Assembly (NCBI GenBank): GCA_947494645.1
Contig: CANLVO010000001.1
Location: 310,001-374,000 of the forward strand
Source: an uncultured Litoreibacter sp.
GTDB lineage: Bacteria > Pseudomonadota > Alphaproteobacteria > Rhodobacterales > Rhodobacteraceae
Length of the DNA: 64,000 nucleotides
Direction of reading: 5' to 3'
In this document: in pieces, positions 8,285 to 17,650 of the stretch
How the letters are laid out: every line of letters begins with the position of its first letter
How positions within the stretch are numbered: position 1 is the stretch's first letter
Position numbers and translations under genes: made by a program
The notes under the pieces: model-generated
The model's database searches: none
Seen by the model: the letters and a program-made list of their open reading frames with translations, nothing else
What the model was told of the DNA's origin: nothing

Positions 8285-11200
8285 ATGTGGCAGTTTTGGG
8301 TGGATCGTGGCGGCACCTTTACCGATTTGGTGGCCAAGCGCCCCGATGGCGGGTTCCAGACGCTCAAGCTGCTCAGCGAGAACCCCGAGCAATATCCGGA
8401 CGCCGCCGTCGAAGGCGTCCGCCGCGCTTTGGGTCTGGCCGCTGATGAGCCGCTGCCGAAAGGTCAGATCGAGGCCGTCAAAATGGGCACAACGGTCGCT
8501 ACCAACGCGTTGCTGGAGCGCAAGGGCGACCCCACATTGCTGCTGATCACCAAGGGCCTGCGGGATCTGTTGCGCATCGGCTACCAAAACCGCCCGCGCC
8601 TGTTCGATCTCGAGATCAAGCTGCCTGAGTTACTGTACCAAGATGTGGCAGAAGTCCCCGGAAGGCTCGACGCGGAGGGCACGGAGATCGAGCCGCTCGA
8701 CGAGGCCGCCGCCCACACCGCCTTGCAAACAGCCTACGACCAGGGCACGCGCGGCGTGGCGATTGCCTTCATGCACGCCTATCTCAACCCGGCCCACGAG
8801 GACCGCATCGCCGCTATCGCCAAGGAAATCGGCTTCACGCAAATCTCCACCTCCTCGGCCACCTCCAAGCTGATCAAGCTGGTTGGGCGCGGCGACACCA
8901 CGGTGGTCGACGCCTACCTCTCCCCCATCCTGCGCCGCTATGTCGATCAGGTGGCCAGCGCTTTGGGCGACGCCAAGCTATTCTTCATGCAATCCAATGG
9001 TGGTCTAACCGACGCACGTCTCTTTCAGGGCCGTGACGCCATTCTCTCCGGCCCCGCAGGCGGGGTCGTCGGCATGGTGAAAACCGCGCAGGCCGCAGGC
9101 TTTGACAAGCTCATCGGCTTCGACATGGGCGGCACTTCAACCGATGTGTGCCACTACGCAGGCGAGTACGAGCGCAGCTTCGAGACCGAAGTTGCAGGCG
9201 TCCGCATGCGTGCACCCATGATGAATATCCACACGGTCGCGGCGGGCGGCGGCTCGATCCTGTCTTTCCGCGACGGGCGCTATCAGGTCGGTCCCGAAAG
9301 CGCGGGCGCTGATCCCGGTCCGGCTTGCTACCGCAGGGGCGGGCCGCTGACGGTCACCGACTGCAACGTCATGCTTGGCAAACTGAACGCCGATCATTTT
9401 CCTGCCATTTTCGGCCCCAATGCCGACCAGCCGCTGGACGTAAAGGTCGTCCGCGAAAAGTTCGAAGCGCTCGCCAGCGACATTGCAAAGACCACTGGCC
9501 TCGACCCGCTGACACCAGAGCAAACCGCCGAAGGCTTCCTGCGCATTGCCGTGGAGAACATGGCCCGTGCGATCAAGAAAATCTCTGTCGAGCGCGGCTA
9601 TGACGTCACCCGCTACACGCTCAATTGCTTCGGCGGGGCAGGCGGGCAGCACGCCTGCCTGATTGCCGACACGCTTGGCATGAAGACCGTGTTTCTGCAT
9701 CCTTTCGCAGGCGTCCTTTCGGCTTTTGGCATGGGGCTCGCCGACATCCGCGCCCTGCGCGAAGAACAGTTCAACGCGCCGCTATCTGGCAGCGCAGATG
9801 CAGGCGCGCGTCTCGATGCGATGGCCGCTGATGCAGCCCAAGAGGTCGAAGCCCAAGGCGTCGCGCCCGCGCTGATCACCACGCTCAAACGCGCCCATCT
9901 GCGATATAAAGGCTCTCACCAATCCCTCGCCGTGCCGTTTGGCACCCCCGCAGACATGACCCGCGATTTTGAGGCCGCACATGTCACCCGCTTTGGCTTC
10001 GCCTCACCTTCGGGCGACCTGCACATCGACATGCTGTCTGTGGAGGCCATCGGTGCGGGCGACGCGCTCACCAGCGCGGCTTCCCAGCCGGACGCCAAGG
10101 CCCAGCCCTTCGCGCACGTCCAAATGGCGGGCGCAGACGCGCCGCTTTATCGCCGCGAGGACCTGCCGCAGGCCCAGAAGATCAACGGCCCGGCCATCAT
10201 CACAGAGGCCACCGGCACCAACATCATCGAACCCGGCTGGCAGGCCGAACACGACGCCCATGGCAACCTGATCCTGCGCCGGACCGAAGAAATCCAACGC
10301 GAAACCGCGCTGGGTACAGAGGCCGACCCGGTCATGCTGGAGGTCTTCAACAACCTCTTCATGTCCATCGCCGAACAAATGGGCTCGACGCTGGCCAACA
10401 CCGCATGGTCGGTCAATATCAAGGAGCGCTTTGACTTCTCCTGCGCGCTGTTTGACGCCACCGGCGCGCTTGTCGCCAACGCGCCGCACGTGCCGGTGCA
10501 TCTGGGCTCCATGTCGGACTCTGTCCGCAAGGTGGCCCAGCTCAACGCAGGCAAGATGAAGCCCGGCGACGCCTTCATGCTCAACAACCCCTATAATGGC
10601 GGCACCCATCTGCCCGACGTCACCGTCATCACGCCGGTGTTCGACAAGGCAGGCAAGGACATCCTCTTCTACGTCGGCTCCCGCGGCCACCACGCCGATA
10701 TCGGCGGCCGCACACCGGGCTCCGCCCCGCCCGATTCCAAGCATATCGAAGAAGAGGGCGTCGTCATCGACAATTTCCACCTCGTTGACGGCGGCACGCT
10801 GCTGGAAGACGAAACCCGCGCGCTTTTGGCCTCTGGCAAATACCCGTGCCGCAATATCGACGAAAACATGCGCGACCTCGAGGCCCAGATTGCCGCCAAC
10901 GCCACCGGCATCCGCGAGGTGCACAAGATGATCGACACGTTCGGCATCGACACGGTGCTGGCCTATATGGGCCACGTGCAGGCCAACGCAGAGGCTTCCG
11001 TGCGTCGCGTCATCGGCTCGCTGAAGAACGGCTCGTTTGAGTATCCGTTGGACGAGGGTCAGGTGATCCGCGTCAAGGTCACGGTCGACGCCGAGAAGGG
11101 CGAGGCCACCATCGACTGGACCGGCACATCTGAGCAACGCGCCAACAACTACAACGCGCCCCGCGCGATCTGTAACGCGGTGGTGCTTTATGTGTTCCGC

Positions 11201-11857
11201 TTGCTGGTGGGCGCGGATATCCCGCTCAACGAGGGTTGCCTGACGCCGCTCACGATCATTGCGCCCAAGGGCTCCATGATCAATCCGAACCCTCCGGCGG
11301 CCGTCATTTCCGGCAACACCGAGGTGAGCCAGTCCATGTGCGATTGCCTGCTCGGGGCGCTGGACGTCATCGCGGGAAGCCAGGCCACGATGAACAATTT
11401 CGTCTGGGGCAACGATCGCTTCCAGAACTACGAGACCATCGCGGGCGGCACCGGGGCGGGGCCGGGCTTTCACGGCCAATCGGCGGTGCAGGTCCACATG
11501 ACCAACACGCTGATGACTGACCCGGAGGTGCTGGAAACCCGCTTCCCCGTCCGTCTTGACCAGTTCGAGATCCGGCGCGGCTCTGGCGGGGCAGGGCAAT
11601 GGCGCGGCGGCGACGGGCTGATCCGCACCCTGCGGTTCCTTGAAGACGTCACCGTCACAACGCTGTCGTGCCACCGCATCACGCAGGCGCATGGCAAACA
11701 TGGCGGGGAGCCCGGTGCGCCGGGCCTTGATCACGTGTTGCGGCTGGATGGGTCGCGTGAACGGCTCAAGGGCAATGACGAGGCTCAGCTCAAAGCGGGC
11801 GAGGCCTTCGAGATGCACACGCCCGCCGGGGGTGGCTGGGGCGCATCAGTCGACTGA
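8285..11857 (+). CDS. Hydantoinase/5-oxoprolinase family protein (HyuA-HyuB fusion)
   Basis: A 1190-residue enzyme combining both subunits of the ATP-dependent hydantoinase/5-oxoprolinase family. The N-terminal half begins WQFWVDRGGTFTD, the HyuA nucleotide-binding motif, with FDMGGTSTDV further on. The C-terminal half from about residue 680 is HyuB-like (LNNPYNGGTHLPDVT, GRGHHADIG-type segment). Full length matches eukaryotic-like 5-oxoprolinase, which opens 5-oxo-L-proline to glutamate; other lactams or hydantoins are possible substrates. It begins 6 bp after modC, so it may be cotranscribed with it although no pathway link is obvious. Confidence 0.9.
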   Translation: MWQFWVDRGGTFTDLVAKRPDGGFQTLKLLSENPEQYPDAAVEGVRRALGLAADEPLPKGQIEAVKMGTTVATNALLERKGDPTLLLITKGLRDLLRIGYQNRPRLFDLEIKLPELLYQDVAEVPGRLDAEGTEIEPLDEAAAHTALQTAYDQGTRGVAIAFMHAYLNPAHEDRIAAIAKEIGFTQISTSSATSKLIKLVGRGDTTVVDAYLSPILRRYVDQVASALGDAKLFFMQSNGGLTDARLFQGRDAILSGPAGGVVGMVKTAQAAGFDKLIGFDMGGTSTDVCHYAGEYERSFETEVAGVRMRAPMMNIHTVAAGGGSILSFRDGRYQVGPESAGADPGPACYRRGGPLTVTDCNVMLGKLNADHFPAIFGPNADQPLDVKVVREKFEALASDIAKTTGLDPLTPEQTAEGFLRIAVENMARAIKKISVERGYDVTRYTLNCFGGAGGQHACLIADTLGMKTVFLHPFAGVLSAFGMGLADIRALREEQFNAPLSGSADAGARLDAMAADAAQEVEAQGVAPALITTLKRAHLRYKGSHQSLAVPFGTPADMTRDFEAAHVTRFGFASPSGDLHIDMLSVEAIGAGDALTSAASQPDAKAQPFAHVQMAGADAPLYRREDLPQAQKINGPAIITEATGTNIIEPGWQAEHDAHGNLILRRTEEIQRETALGTEADPVMLEVFNNLFMSIAEQMGSTLANTAWSVNIKERFDFSCALFDATGALVANAPHVPVHLGSMSDSVRKVAQLNAGKMKPGDAFMLNNPYNGGTHLPDVTVITPVFDKAGKDILFYVGSRGHHADIGGRTPGSAPPDSKHIEEEGVVIDNFHLVDGGTLLEDETRALLASGKYPCRNIDENMRDLEAQIAANATGIREVHKMIDTFGIDTVLAYMGHVQANAEASVRRVIGSLKNGSFEYPLDEGQVIRVKVTVDAEKGEATIDWTGTSEQRANNYNAPRAICNAVVLYVFRLLVGADIPLNEGCLTPLTIIAPKGSMINPNPPAAVISGNTEVSQSMCDCLLGALDVIAGSQATMNNFVWGNDRFQNYETIAGGTGAGPGFHGQSAVQVHMTNTLMTDPEVLETRFPVRLDQFEIRRGSGGAGQWRGGDGLIRTLRFLEDVTVTTLSCHRITQAHGKHGGEPGAPGLDHVLRLDGSRERLKGNDEAQLKAGEAFEMHTPAGGGWGASVD

Positions 11858-11964
11858 CACCTTGCCCCGGCCCCTATGCACGCAGCCCGCGATCTGCTAA
11901 TTTGCCAAAAAAGACGACCAATAAAAAACGACAACGATAATAAAAACACGAGCGGGATACGGGT

Positions 11965-13014
11965 ATGGGCACGGGCTTTGGTGGCACGTATGTCCTGGCA
12001 ACCTCTCAGACGACTTTAGACGGCATTCCGGCACTGACCGGGCAATTGCCGCGTTTGGGTCAGATCTGGGCATGGCAGGGCGAGGCGGTTCGGATGGACG
12101 GACCGCAATCAACACTTCTATTGGGCAACTCTCTGACCCATAACGACCTGCACGCGCGGGCGGCCAAAGTGGTCTGTCGACGCTTCGACGTGCAGCCCGC
12201 CCCTCCGGCCCGCACGCCAGTCTTCGACGAAATCCCGGAAGGGTTCGAACTGAACGACGGCCAGGACCGCTTCGTGATGATCCCGATCTTCATGCCCCGC
12301 TCCGGGGAGGCGCTCTTGTGGTGCGTCAACGGCGTACCCAAGCCTAACCGCCCCTACACGGTGATCCGTACCGCAGCCCCCACCGCGCAGCCCAAACCCG
12401 CGCTCGAGCAGCAGGGCGACGTCATCTGCTTCACCGCAGGCACCCGCATCCGCACCCCCGATGGCTACACACGGGTCGAGGATTTGCTGGCTGGCGACAA
12501 GGTTCAAACCAAGGATAACGGCCCGCAGGAGCTACTCTGGGTCGGGTCGCGCCATATGTCCGGCGCGCGTCTCCATGCCACCCCGTCACTGCGCCCGGTC
12601 CGCGTCCGCGCCCACGCGCTGGCGCAAGGGGTGCCCAATGACGATCTGCTGGTCTCCCCGCATCATCGGATGCTTTATCAGGGCCCCAAGGCGCAGGTCC
12701 TCTTCAACGAGCCCGAGGTGCTGGTCCGCGCCTGCGACATGGTCGACGACCACAACGTGTTCACCGATTATGCCGTGCGCGAAGTGACCTATGTGCACCT
12801 GCTCTTTGCGGAACATCAGATCCTCTGGGCCAACCGGATGCTGTCGGAAAGCTTCCACCCGGCCAACACCACGCTCGATATGGTGGACCCCGGCCAAAGG
12901 GCGGGGCTGCTGGAGCTGTTCCCGCATCTGGCCGATGATCTGCACAGCTACGGCGCGCCCGCGCGGCGCAACCTCGACAAGCCAGAGGCCGCCATTCTGC
13001 TGCACGACCTGTAA
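11965..13014 (+). CDS. Hint (Hedgehog/intein-like) domain protein
   Basis: 349 residues. From about residue 152 there is a Hint_2-type domain: ICFTAGTRIRTPDGY, with the Cys that acts as the autoprocessing nucleophile in this superfamily, then VEDLLAGDKVQT and a later SPHHRML. The N-terminal 150 residues resemble nothing I can name and contain no clear signal peptide. If active it would cleave itself just before the Cys. A ribosome site (GAGCGGGA) precedes the ATG. The stop TAA is one base from the GTG of the M50-type protease gene, indicating cotranslation. Confidence 0.85.
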   Translation: MGTGFGGTYVLATSQTTLDGIPALTGQLPRLGQIWAWQGEAVRMDGPQSTLLLGNSLTHNDLHARAAKVVCRRFDVQPAPPARTPVFDEIPEGFELNDGQDRFVMIPIFMPRSGEALLWCVNGVPKPNRPYTVIRTAAPTAQPKPALEQQGDVICFTAGTRIRTPDGYTRVEDLLAGDKVQTKDNGPQELLWVGSRHMSGARLHATPSLRPVRVRAHALAQGVPNDDLLVSPHHRMLYQGPKAQVLFNEPEVLVRACDMVDDHNVFTDYAVREVTYVHLLFAEHQILWANRMLSESFHPANTTLDMVDPGQRAGLLELFPHLADDLHSYGAPARRNLDKPEAAILLHDL

Positions 13015-13015
13015 A

Positions 13016-13714
13016 GTGGAAAAGGCCAAGGCCTTCCTCAGCCACCACTGGCAGCTGTTTGCGCTTACCGCGCTGATCTTCGCGTTGTGGCAGACCCCGC
13101 TGGTCCTGCCGCTGAAAATTCTGGTGGTCTATCTGCACGAGCTGTCCCACGGGATCGCCGCAATCGCCACAGGTGGCGATATCGAGCAGCTCAACGTCTC
13201 CCCCAATGTCGGCGGATTCGCCCTGACCCGCGGCGGGTCGCGTTTCGTGGTCCTCAGTGCGGGCTATCTCGGCTCGCTCCTTATTGGGATGGCGCTGCTG
13301 GTGGCCGCGCTGCGCAGCGAGGCTGACCGCTATGTCATGGCCGTGCTCGGTACAGTCACGCTGCTGGTCACCGCACTTTACATGCGCGACGCGTTCACCA
13401 TCACATTTGCCGCCATAACCGGCGTCGCCATGCTTGCCTGCGCCAAATGGCTCAGCCACGCGGTCAATGATCTGGCGCTGCGGGTGATCGGGCTCAGCTC
13501 AATGATGTATGTTCCTTACGACATTTACGACGACACGATCCGCCGCCCGCATCTGCGCTCCGACGCCTACATGCTGGCGGAAGAAATTGGCGGGGCGACC
13601 ATGGTCTGGGGCGCGCTGTGGCTGGTGATCAGTCTGGTGGTGATTGCCGCCGCGTTGCGCTTCGCATTGGGCCAGGCCAGCAACGTGCATTTCTCTGATT
13701 GGCGGCACCGGTAA
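13016..13714 (+). CDS. M50-type membrane metallopeptidase
   Basis: 232-residue polytopic membrane protein. The zinc motif HELSH lies in a hydrophobic helix (VVYLHELSHGIAAIATGG, about residue 40), and the following GG-rich loop fits the M50B-like family of site-2-protease relatives. About six membrane segments are apparent. The GTG at 13016 is chosen as start: it is one base after the Hint gene stop and gives a complete first helix; the frame upstream runs inside the Hint gene and is not protein-like. Its substrate is unknown; neighbouring Hint protein is a candidate partner. Confidence 0.75.
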   Translation: MEKAKAFLSHHWQLFALTALIFALWQTPLVLPLKILVVYLHELSHGIAAIATGGDIEQLNVSPNVGGFALTRGGSRFVVLSAGYLGSLLIGMALLVAALRSEADRYVMAVLGTVTLLVTALYMRDAFTITFAAITGVAMLACAKWLSHAVNDLALRVIGLSSMMYVPYDIYDDTIRRPHLRSDAYMLAEEIGGATMVWGALWLVISLVVIAAALRFALGQASNVHFSDWRHR

Positions 13715-13724
13715 AACACACCTG

Positions 13725-13752
13725 TTGACTCCCCCACGCCCCTCTATATAAG
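13725..13752 (+). promoter_or_regulatory. Sigma-70-type promoter of rpsD
   Basis: TTGACT at 13725-13730 and TATAAG at 13747-13752, 16-bp spacer. It lies about 115 bases upstream of the rpsD start codon. Confidence 0.6.
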
Positions 13753-13759
13753 CCGCGTT

Positions 13760-13869
13760 TCATTGGTGTTGGTGGCCCCCGCAAGGGGATGCCCTGTCGT
13801 TCCGGCAAAATCCGGAAAGAGGACAACGCCCTTCACGCCCGCAAGGGTTCTTTAGAAGGAGATCAGCGT
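13760..13869 (+). promoter_or_regulatory. Structured rpsD 5' leader
   Basis: The leader contains a stem-loop TTCCGG-caaaa-TCCGGAA near 13800-13817 and repeated CCCGCAAGGG-type hairpins, then AGAAGGAG as ribosome binding site. Such leaders can be targets for ribosomal-protein feedback, but I do not recognise a named S4 leader family here. Confidence 0.35.
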
Positions 13870-14490
13870 ATGACTAAACGTACCGCTGCCAAATACAAAA
13901 TTGACCGTCGGATGGGCGAAAACATCTGGGGTCGTCCGAAATCCCCAGTCAATCGCCGTGAATATGGCCCCGGCCAGCACGGTCAGCGCCGCAAGGGCAA
14001 ACTGTCCGACTTCGGTCTGCAGCTGCGCGCCAAGCAGAAGCTGAAAGGCTACTACGGCGACCTGACCGAGAAGCAATTCAAGCGCATCTACACAGAAGCG
14101 GCTCGTGTCAAAGGCGACACCGGTGAAAACCTGATCGGCCTGCTGGAGCGCCGTCTGGACGCGGTTGTCTACCGCGCCAAGTTCGTGCCAACCGTTTTTG
14201 CGGCCCGCCAGTTCGTCAACCACGGCCATGTCCGTGTAAACGGCAAAAAGGTCAACATCCCGTCCTACCGTGTCAAAGAAGGCGACGTGATCGAGGTGCG
14301 TGATCGTTCCAAGCAAAACGTGGCGCTGCTCGAAGCCGTCCAACTGGCAGAGCGCGACGTGCCCGAGTATATCGAGGCGGATCACTCTAAAATGACAGCG
14401 ACCTTCGTGCGCACCCCGGGCCTTGGCGACGTGCCATACCCTGTCATGATGGAGCCAAACCTCGTGATCGAATATTACGCTCAAAACTAA
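13870..14490 (+). CDS. rpsD: 30S ribosomal protein S4
   Basis: Primary 16S rRNA-binding protein of the small subunit, 206 residues. Begins [20 protein letters not shown] and contains [20 protein letters not shown], both typical of alphaproteobacterial S4, and the S4 RNA-binding domain ([37 protein letters not shown]). Start set at 13870 by the strong AGAAGGAG site and the family N terminus. Monocistronic: promoter before it, terminator after it. Confidence 0.98.
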   Translation: MTKRTAAKYKIDRRMGENIWGRPKSPVNRREYGPGQHGQRRKGKLSDFGLQLRAKQKLKGYYGDLTEKQFKRIYTEAARVKGDTGENLIGLLERRLDAVVYRAKFVPTVFAARQFVNHGHVRVNGKKVNIPSYRVKEGDVIEVRDRSKQNVALLEAVQLAERDVPEYIEADHSKMTATFVRTPGLGDVPYPVMMEPNLVIEYYAQN

Positions 14491-14534
14491 GCGGCCTGAG
14501 TTTTACTCAGAATTTGCTCAGAACTTACGACGAA

Positions 14535-14560
14535 AGGCCGCCCAATGGGCGGTCTTTTTC
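14535..14560 (+). terminator. rpsD terminator
   Basis: AGGCCGCCC pairs with GGGCGGTCT (one G-T pair) over a 3-nt loop, followed by a run of T residues. A good intrinsic terminator 45 bases after rpsD. Confidence 0.75.
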
Positions 14561-14717
14561 CTATTGGGGGTGTCGGCTCAAAGTTATTTTGGACAATCCC
14601 GCGCAGCTATCTAGAAAGACGAAGGGGGTCTTCCGCAGGAACGCGGAACCCTTTCGAATGGGTGAGCAGCAAGTGGGGCAGGGCGGTCAACAGCCCACCC
14701 CGGGTGAGGGCAACAGA

Positions 14718-16706
14718 ATGGACAAGTCGGGGCGCGGCCCGTCATCGGGCGGCAGGTCATTTCAGGACACCGATTTCCAGCGCAAACTGGAAGCCGCGCG
14801 CGCGCGCCGGATGAAAGTGCTGGCCGAGCGTGGCGAGACGATGCCCGTATCGCGACCCGCCACAGGCGCCGCCGTCACCCCGACCGTCATGCGCAACCTG
14901 AAAAAGGCCATCGGCCAGCTGCCGGTCGACGGTGAGAGCGATCCGGACCCCGAGCCTGCGGGCGGCGCGCTCCTCTTAACTCCGATCCCGGCAACCGTAG
15001 CCACACCTCCTTTGGCCGCGTCCGCACCCGAACCCGCGCCAAAGCCCGCGCCGACACCTACGCATACCCCTGTACCTTTCCCCGCCAAGGCAGAGGCAAC
15101 GCTTGCGCCCGCACCGCTCCGCCCGCCGATGCAGGTCGCCCAGCAGGCTCAGCCCGCCTTGTCCTTCTCCTTCGTGGCCGTGCTGATTGCCGCCGCAGGC
15201 ATTGGGCTGACCTTCGACAAAACCGCGCTAGAGCAGATGGGCAGCGAGGCCAGCGCCGCGTTTGCCGCTTTCATCGACCTGCCGCAAGACGCCGCCGCAG
15301 CACCAGACGCATCCGCCGCAGCCCCGCAACAGGCGGAGCCAACCCAAGAGCTGATCACGCTCACCCCGCTAGATCCGCGCCCGGTTGTCGCCCTGACGCA
15401 GGCCCCCGAGGTCGCACAGGTCAGCCGCGCTGCGATAAGCGTTGCGTCTCCGGGTGTTCAGAACGACGCCACTCAAAGCTGGGCCATACCCTCTGAACGC
15501 GGCATGGTTCAGATGCCGCCCCTCACGGGCCGCGTCGATCTTGCGCCGCAAACGCCTTATGAGACGGCCTCAGCAGGGCCCATCGGGGCGCTGACCTCGG
15601 TGCAGGAAACCGTGGGCGCGTTCGATCAGAACAACACCTCCGTTACCGTCGATACCGCGTTGCCCGTGCTGAAGGCTCCGACATCTGCCACGCGCACAAT
15701 CGCAGCCGCGCCCAAGGCGATGGCGAACCCCGATCCAACCTCCGGCACATCGCTCACCCAGATCGCGCTGGCCGCCCTGTCGCCCGCCGACCCGGCGCTT
15801 GAACTGGCCTCCCTGTTGCAGCCCGCGCCGCTTGAGCCGCCTGTGCTGGTCGACACTGAAATCGAACAGCTCACGACGCCCAATCTCACCACCGGTCCCC
15901 GCCCGCAGGCCCGTCCAGTGCTTCTGGCCGCCAGCCGCACGCCGCTGGCCCGCCCCCAGATTGATGTAACAGTCCCGCCCGCCCAGCTTGTCGAGCTGGC
16001 AGAGGGGCAATCCGGCAAAACCGCCGACCGTCCGCTTTTCGTACATATCCCCGGACAAGAGGATGCGGCGCTCTTTGACGAGGTGCTCGACACGGTCCGC
16101 GCCCAGATCACACCGCATGCGCAAGCCCGGCCCGTGCCGTTCAAAGTCTCCAACCCGCAGGTGCGCTTTTATCACGAGCAGGACCGGGAGACCGCAACGG
16201 CCATGGCCGAGGTGCTGGAAGTCCGGCTACACGATCTGACGAATTTCCGTCCTACACCCAAGCGCGGGCTGATCGAGGTCTGGGTGCAGGGCACGGATGT
16301 CAGCCCTGTTTCTGTCGCGGCGACGCCGCGCAGACAGGCCCGCCGGACACCGCAACGTAACAGGCAGGTCAGACGTCAACCCGCCGCGCAACCCGCGCCT
16401 GCTCCGGTGATCGAGCCCACCTTGCCCGCGTCCGCCCTTGAGCCCGCCGCCATCGGCAGCGCGGTAGAGGCCGCTTTGCAGCAGGCCGCACCCGCCGCCA
16501 CGCCAGAGCAGCCCGCGCCGGGCACCGTGACCGCAACGGTGCGCCAAGTACAACAAGGCACAGCCACCACTCAGGAAGGCGTCCGCGTGCGCCGGGTGCA
16601 GGTTGCACCGGAAGCAAGCCGCAGCCCGGTGCGCCGTCTGTTCAATTCCTGGGGGTCGCAGAACGTCACCACCATCGAGCAGTTCCGCCGCGAAAACTCC
16701 GACTAG
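14718..16706 (+). CDS. Ala/Pro-rich membrane-anchored protein of unknown function
   Basis: About 662 residues. Residues 1-75 are charged and probably cytoplasmic (RKLEAARARRMKVLAERGE). A Pro/Ala linker follows, then one membrane helix at about 148-166, then a long low-complexity Ala/Pro/Thr region that should lie in the periplasm. Near residues 435-530 there is a compact domain (NPQVRFYHEQDRETATAMAE, GLIEVWVQGTD) that resembles LytR C-terminal or SPOR-like small folds seen at the ends of alphaproteobacterial envelope proteins. Start at 14718 chosen for its GAGGG site; ATGs at 14658 and further up would run over the rpsD terminator. Function unknown; an envelope role is inference. Confidence 0.6.
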   Translation: MDKSGRGPSSGGRSFQDTDFQRKLEAARARRMKVLAERGETMPVSRPATGAAVTPTVMRNLKKAIGQLPVDGESDPDPEPAGGALLLTPIPATVATPPLAASAPEPAPKPAPTPTHTPVPFPAKAEATLAPAPLRPPMQVAQQAQPALSFSFVAVLIAAAGIGLTFDKTALEQMGSEASAAFAAFIDLPQDAAAAPDASAAAPQQAEPTQELITLTPLDPRPVVALTQAPEVAQVSRAAISVASPGVQNDATQSWAIPSERGMVQMPPLTGRVDLAPQTPYETASAGPIGALTSVQETVGAFDQNNTSVTVDTALPVLKAPTSATRTIAAAPKAMANPDPTSGTSLTQIALAALSPADPALELASLLQPAPLEPPVLVDTEIEQLTTPNLTTGPRPQARPVLLAASRTPLARPQIDVTVPPAQLVELAEGQSGKTADRPLFVHIPGQEDAALFDEVLDTVRAQITPHAQARPVPFKVSNPQVRFYHEQDRETATAMAEVLEVRLHDLTNFRPTPKRGLIEVWVQGTDVSPVSVAATPRRQARRTPQRNRQVRRQPAAQPAPAPVIEPTLPASALEPAAIGSAVEAALQQAAPAATPEQPAPGTVTATVRQVQQGTATTQEGVRVRRVQVAPEASRSPVRRLFNSWGSQNVTTIEQFRRENSD

Positions 16707-16722
16707 CGGAGGCGATCAATTC

Positions 16723-17493
16723 CTAAGCGGGCGCGGGCAGTCCCAAAGCCGCCCGGCCTTCTGCCGTCTTCAAAGAGAAGTCCTGCCCCAGCCAATCATC
16801 GCCGCCGGGCCCGCAAAGATACGCCAGCCCAAGCGCCACCCATTTTGCCGGGATATGCACGTCCGGGTGCAACTCGCTCACCGGGTTTATGCCGCTTTGC
16901 TTGATCTGTTTCTGCATCTCCGTGGCCACGGTGCCGGGTGACAGCCCCATGACGCGGATGCCATGCTCGGCCATTTCCTTGTGGCCGCAGCGGGTCAGCG
17001 ACAGCACAGCGGCCTTGGTCGCGCAATAGTGGCTCCAGCCTTCCAAAGCGCCCGTGGCGGCCCCTGATGAGATGTTGATGATCGTGCCCGACCCTTGCTC
17101 TTGCATCACCGGCAGGGCCGCGCGGTAGCCGTGATAGACGCCCTTGAGGTTCACATCCACCATCAGCCCCCATTCCTCTGGGTCGCTGTCGGTGATCCGG
17201 GCGATCGGGTCAATCAGCCCCGCATTGTTGATCAGCACGTCCACGCTGCCAAAATTCTCTTGCGCAATATCCACCGCCGATTGGAGGTCATGATACCATG
17301 CCACATCGCAGCCCAGCCCAAGCGCGGTGCCGCCCGCTTGGGTGATGTCTTCTGCAATACGTTCCACATCGTCTTTCGAGCGGGCCAGCAACACGACCCG
17401 TGCGCCCTCCGTCGCGAAATGGCGGGCGGTTGCCTCCCCGATCCCCCGGCTGGCGCCGGTGATGAGCACGGTTTTATGGGCGAGTGAAGTCAT
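16723..17493 (-). CDS. SDR family NAD(P)-dependent oxidoreductase
   Basis: 256-residue classical SDR. Seen: TGASRGIGEATARHF for the cofactor, NNAGLIDP, the catalytic Ser in INISSGAA and YCATKAA (Tyr-x3-Lys), and the SPGTVATEM loop. The exact substrate cannot be given. It is divergent from the MFS gene (157-bp gap) and converges with the preceding membrane protein gene. Confidence 0.88.
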   Translation of the reverse strand: MTSLAHKTVLITGASRGIGEATARHFATEGARVVLLARSKDDVERIAEDITQAGGTALGLGCDVAWYHDLQSAVDIAQENFGSVDVLINNAGLIDPIARITDSDPEEWGLMVDVNLKGVYHGYRAALPVMQEQGSGTIINISSGAATGALEGWSHYCATKAAVLSLTRCGHKEMAEHGIRVMGLSPGTVATEMQKQIKQSGINPVSELHPDVHIPAKWVALGLAYLCGPGGDDWLGQDFSLKTAEGRAALGLPAPA

Positions 17494-17650
17494 GTTCGTC
17501 AGTCCCTTGGTCTTGTCGTATCGTTTCTTGGCCTTTGGCTGCGGCGAAACTTAATACGGCAAAGGCCCGGATCAATACAAAGCGCTCACTTTCCCGCAGT
17601 CGCCATCAATAGCGCTCGCCTTCGCGCCAAAGGAGGCGTATCGGTGGGCT

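Noticed and set aside
10004-11818. Long open frame on the minus strand opposite the oxoprolinase gene
   Set aside because: It is the mirror of a GC-rich real gene, with His/Arg/Gly-rich, non-protein-like composition; the plus strand has clear family motifs throughout.
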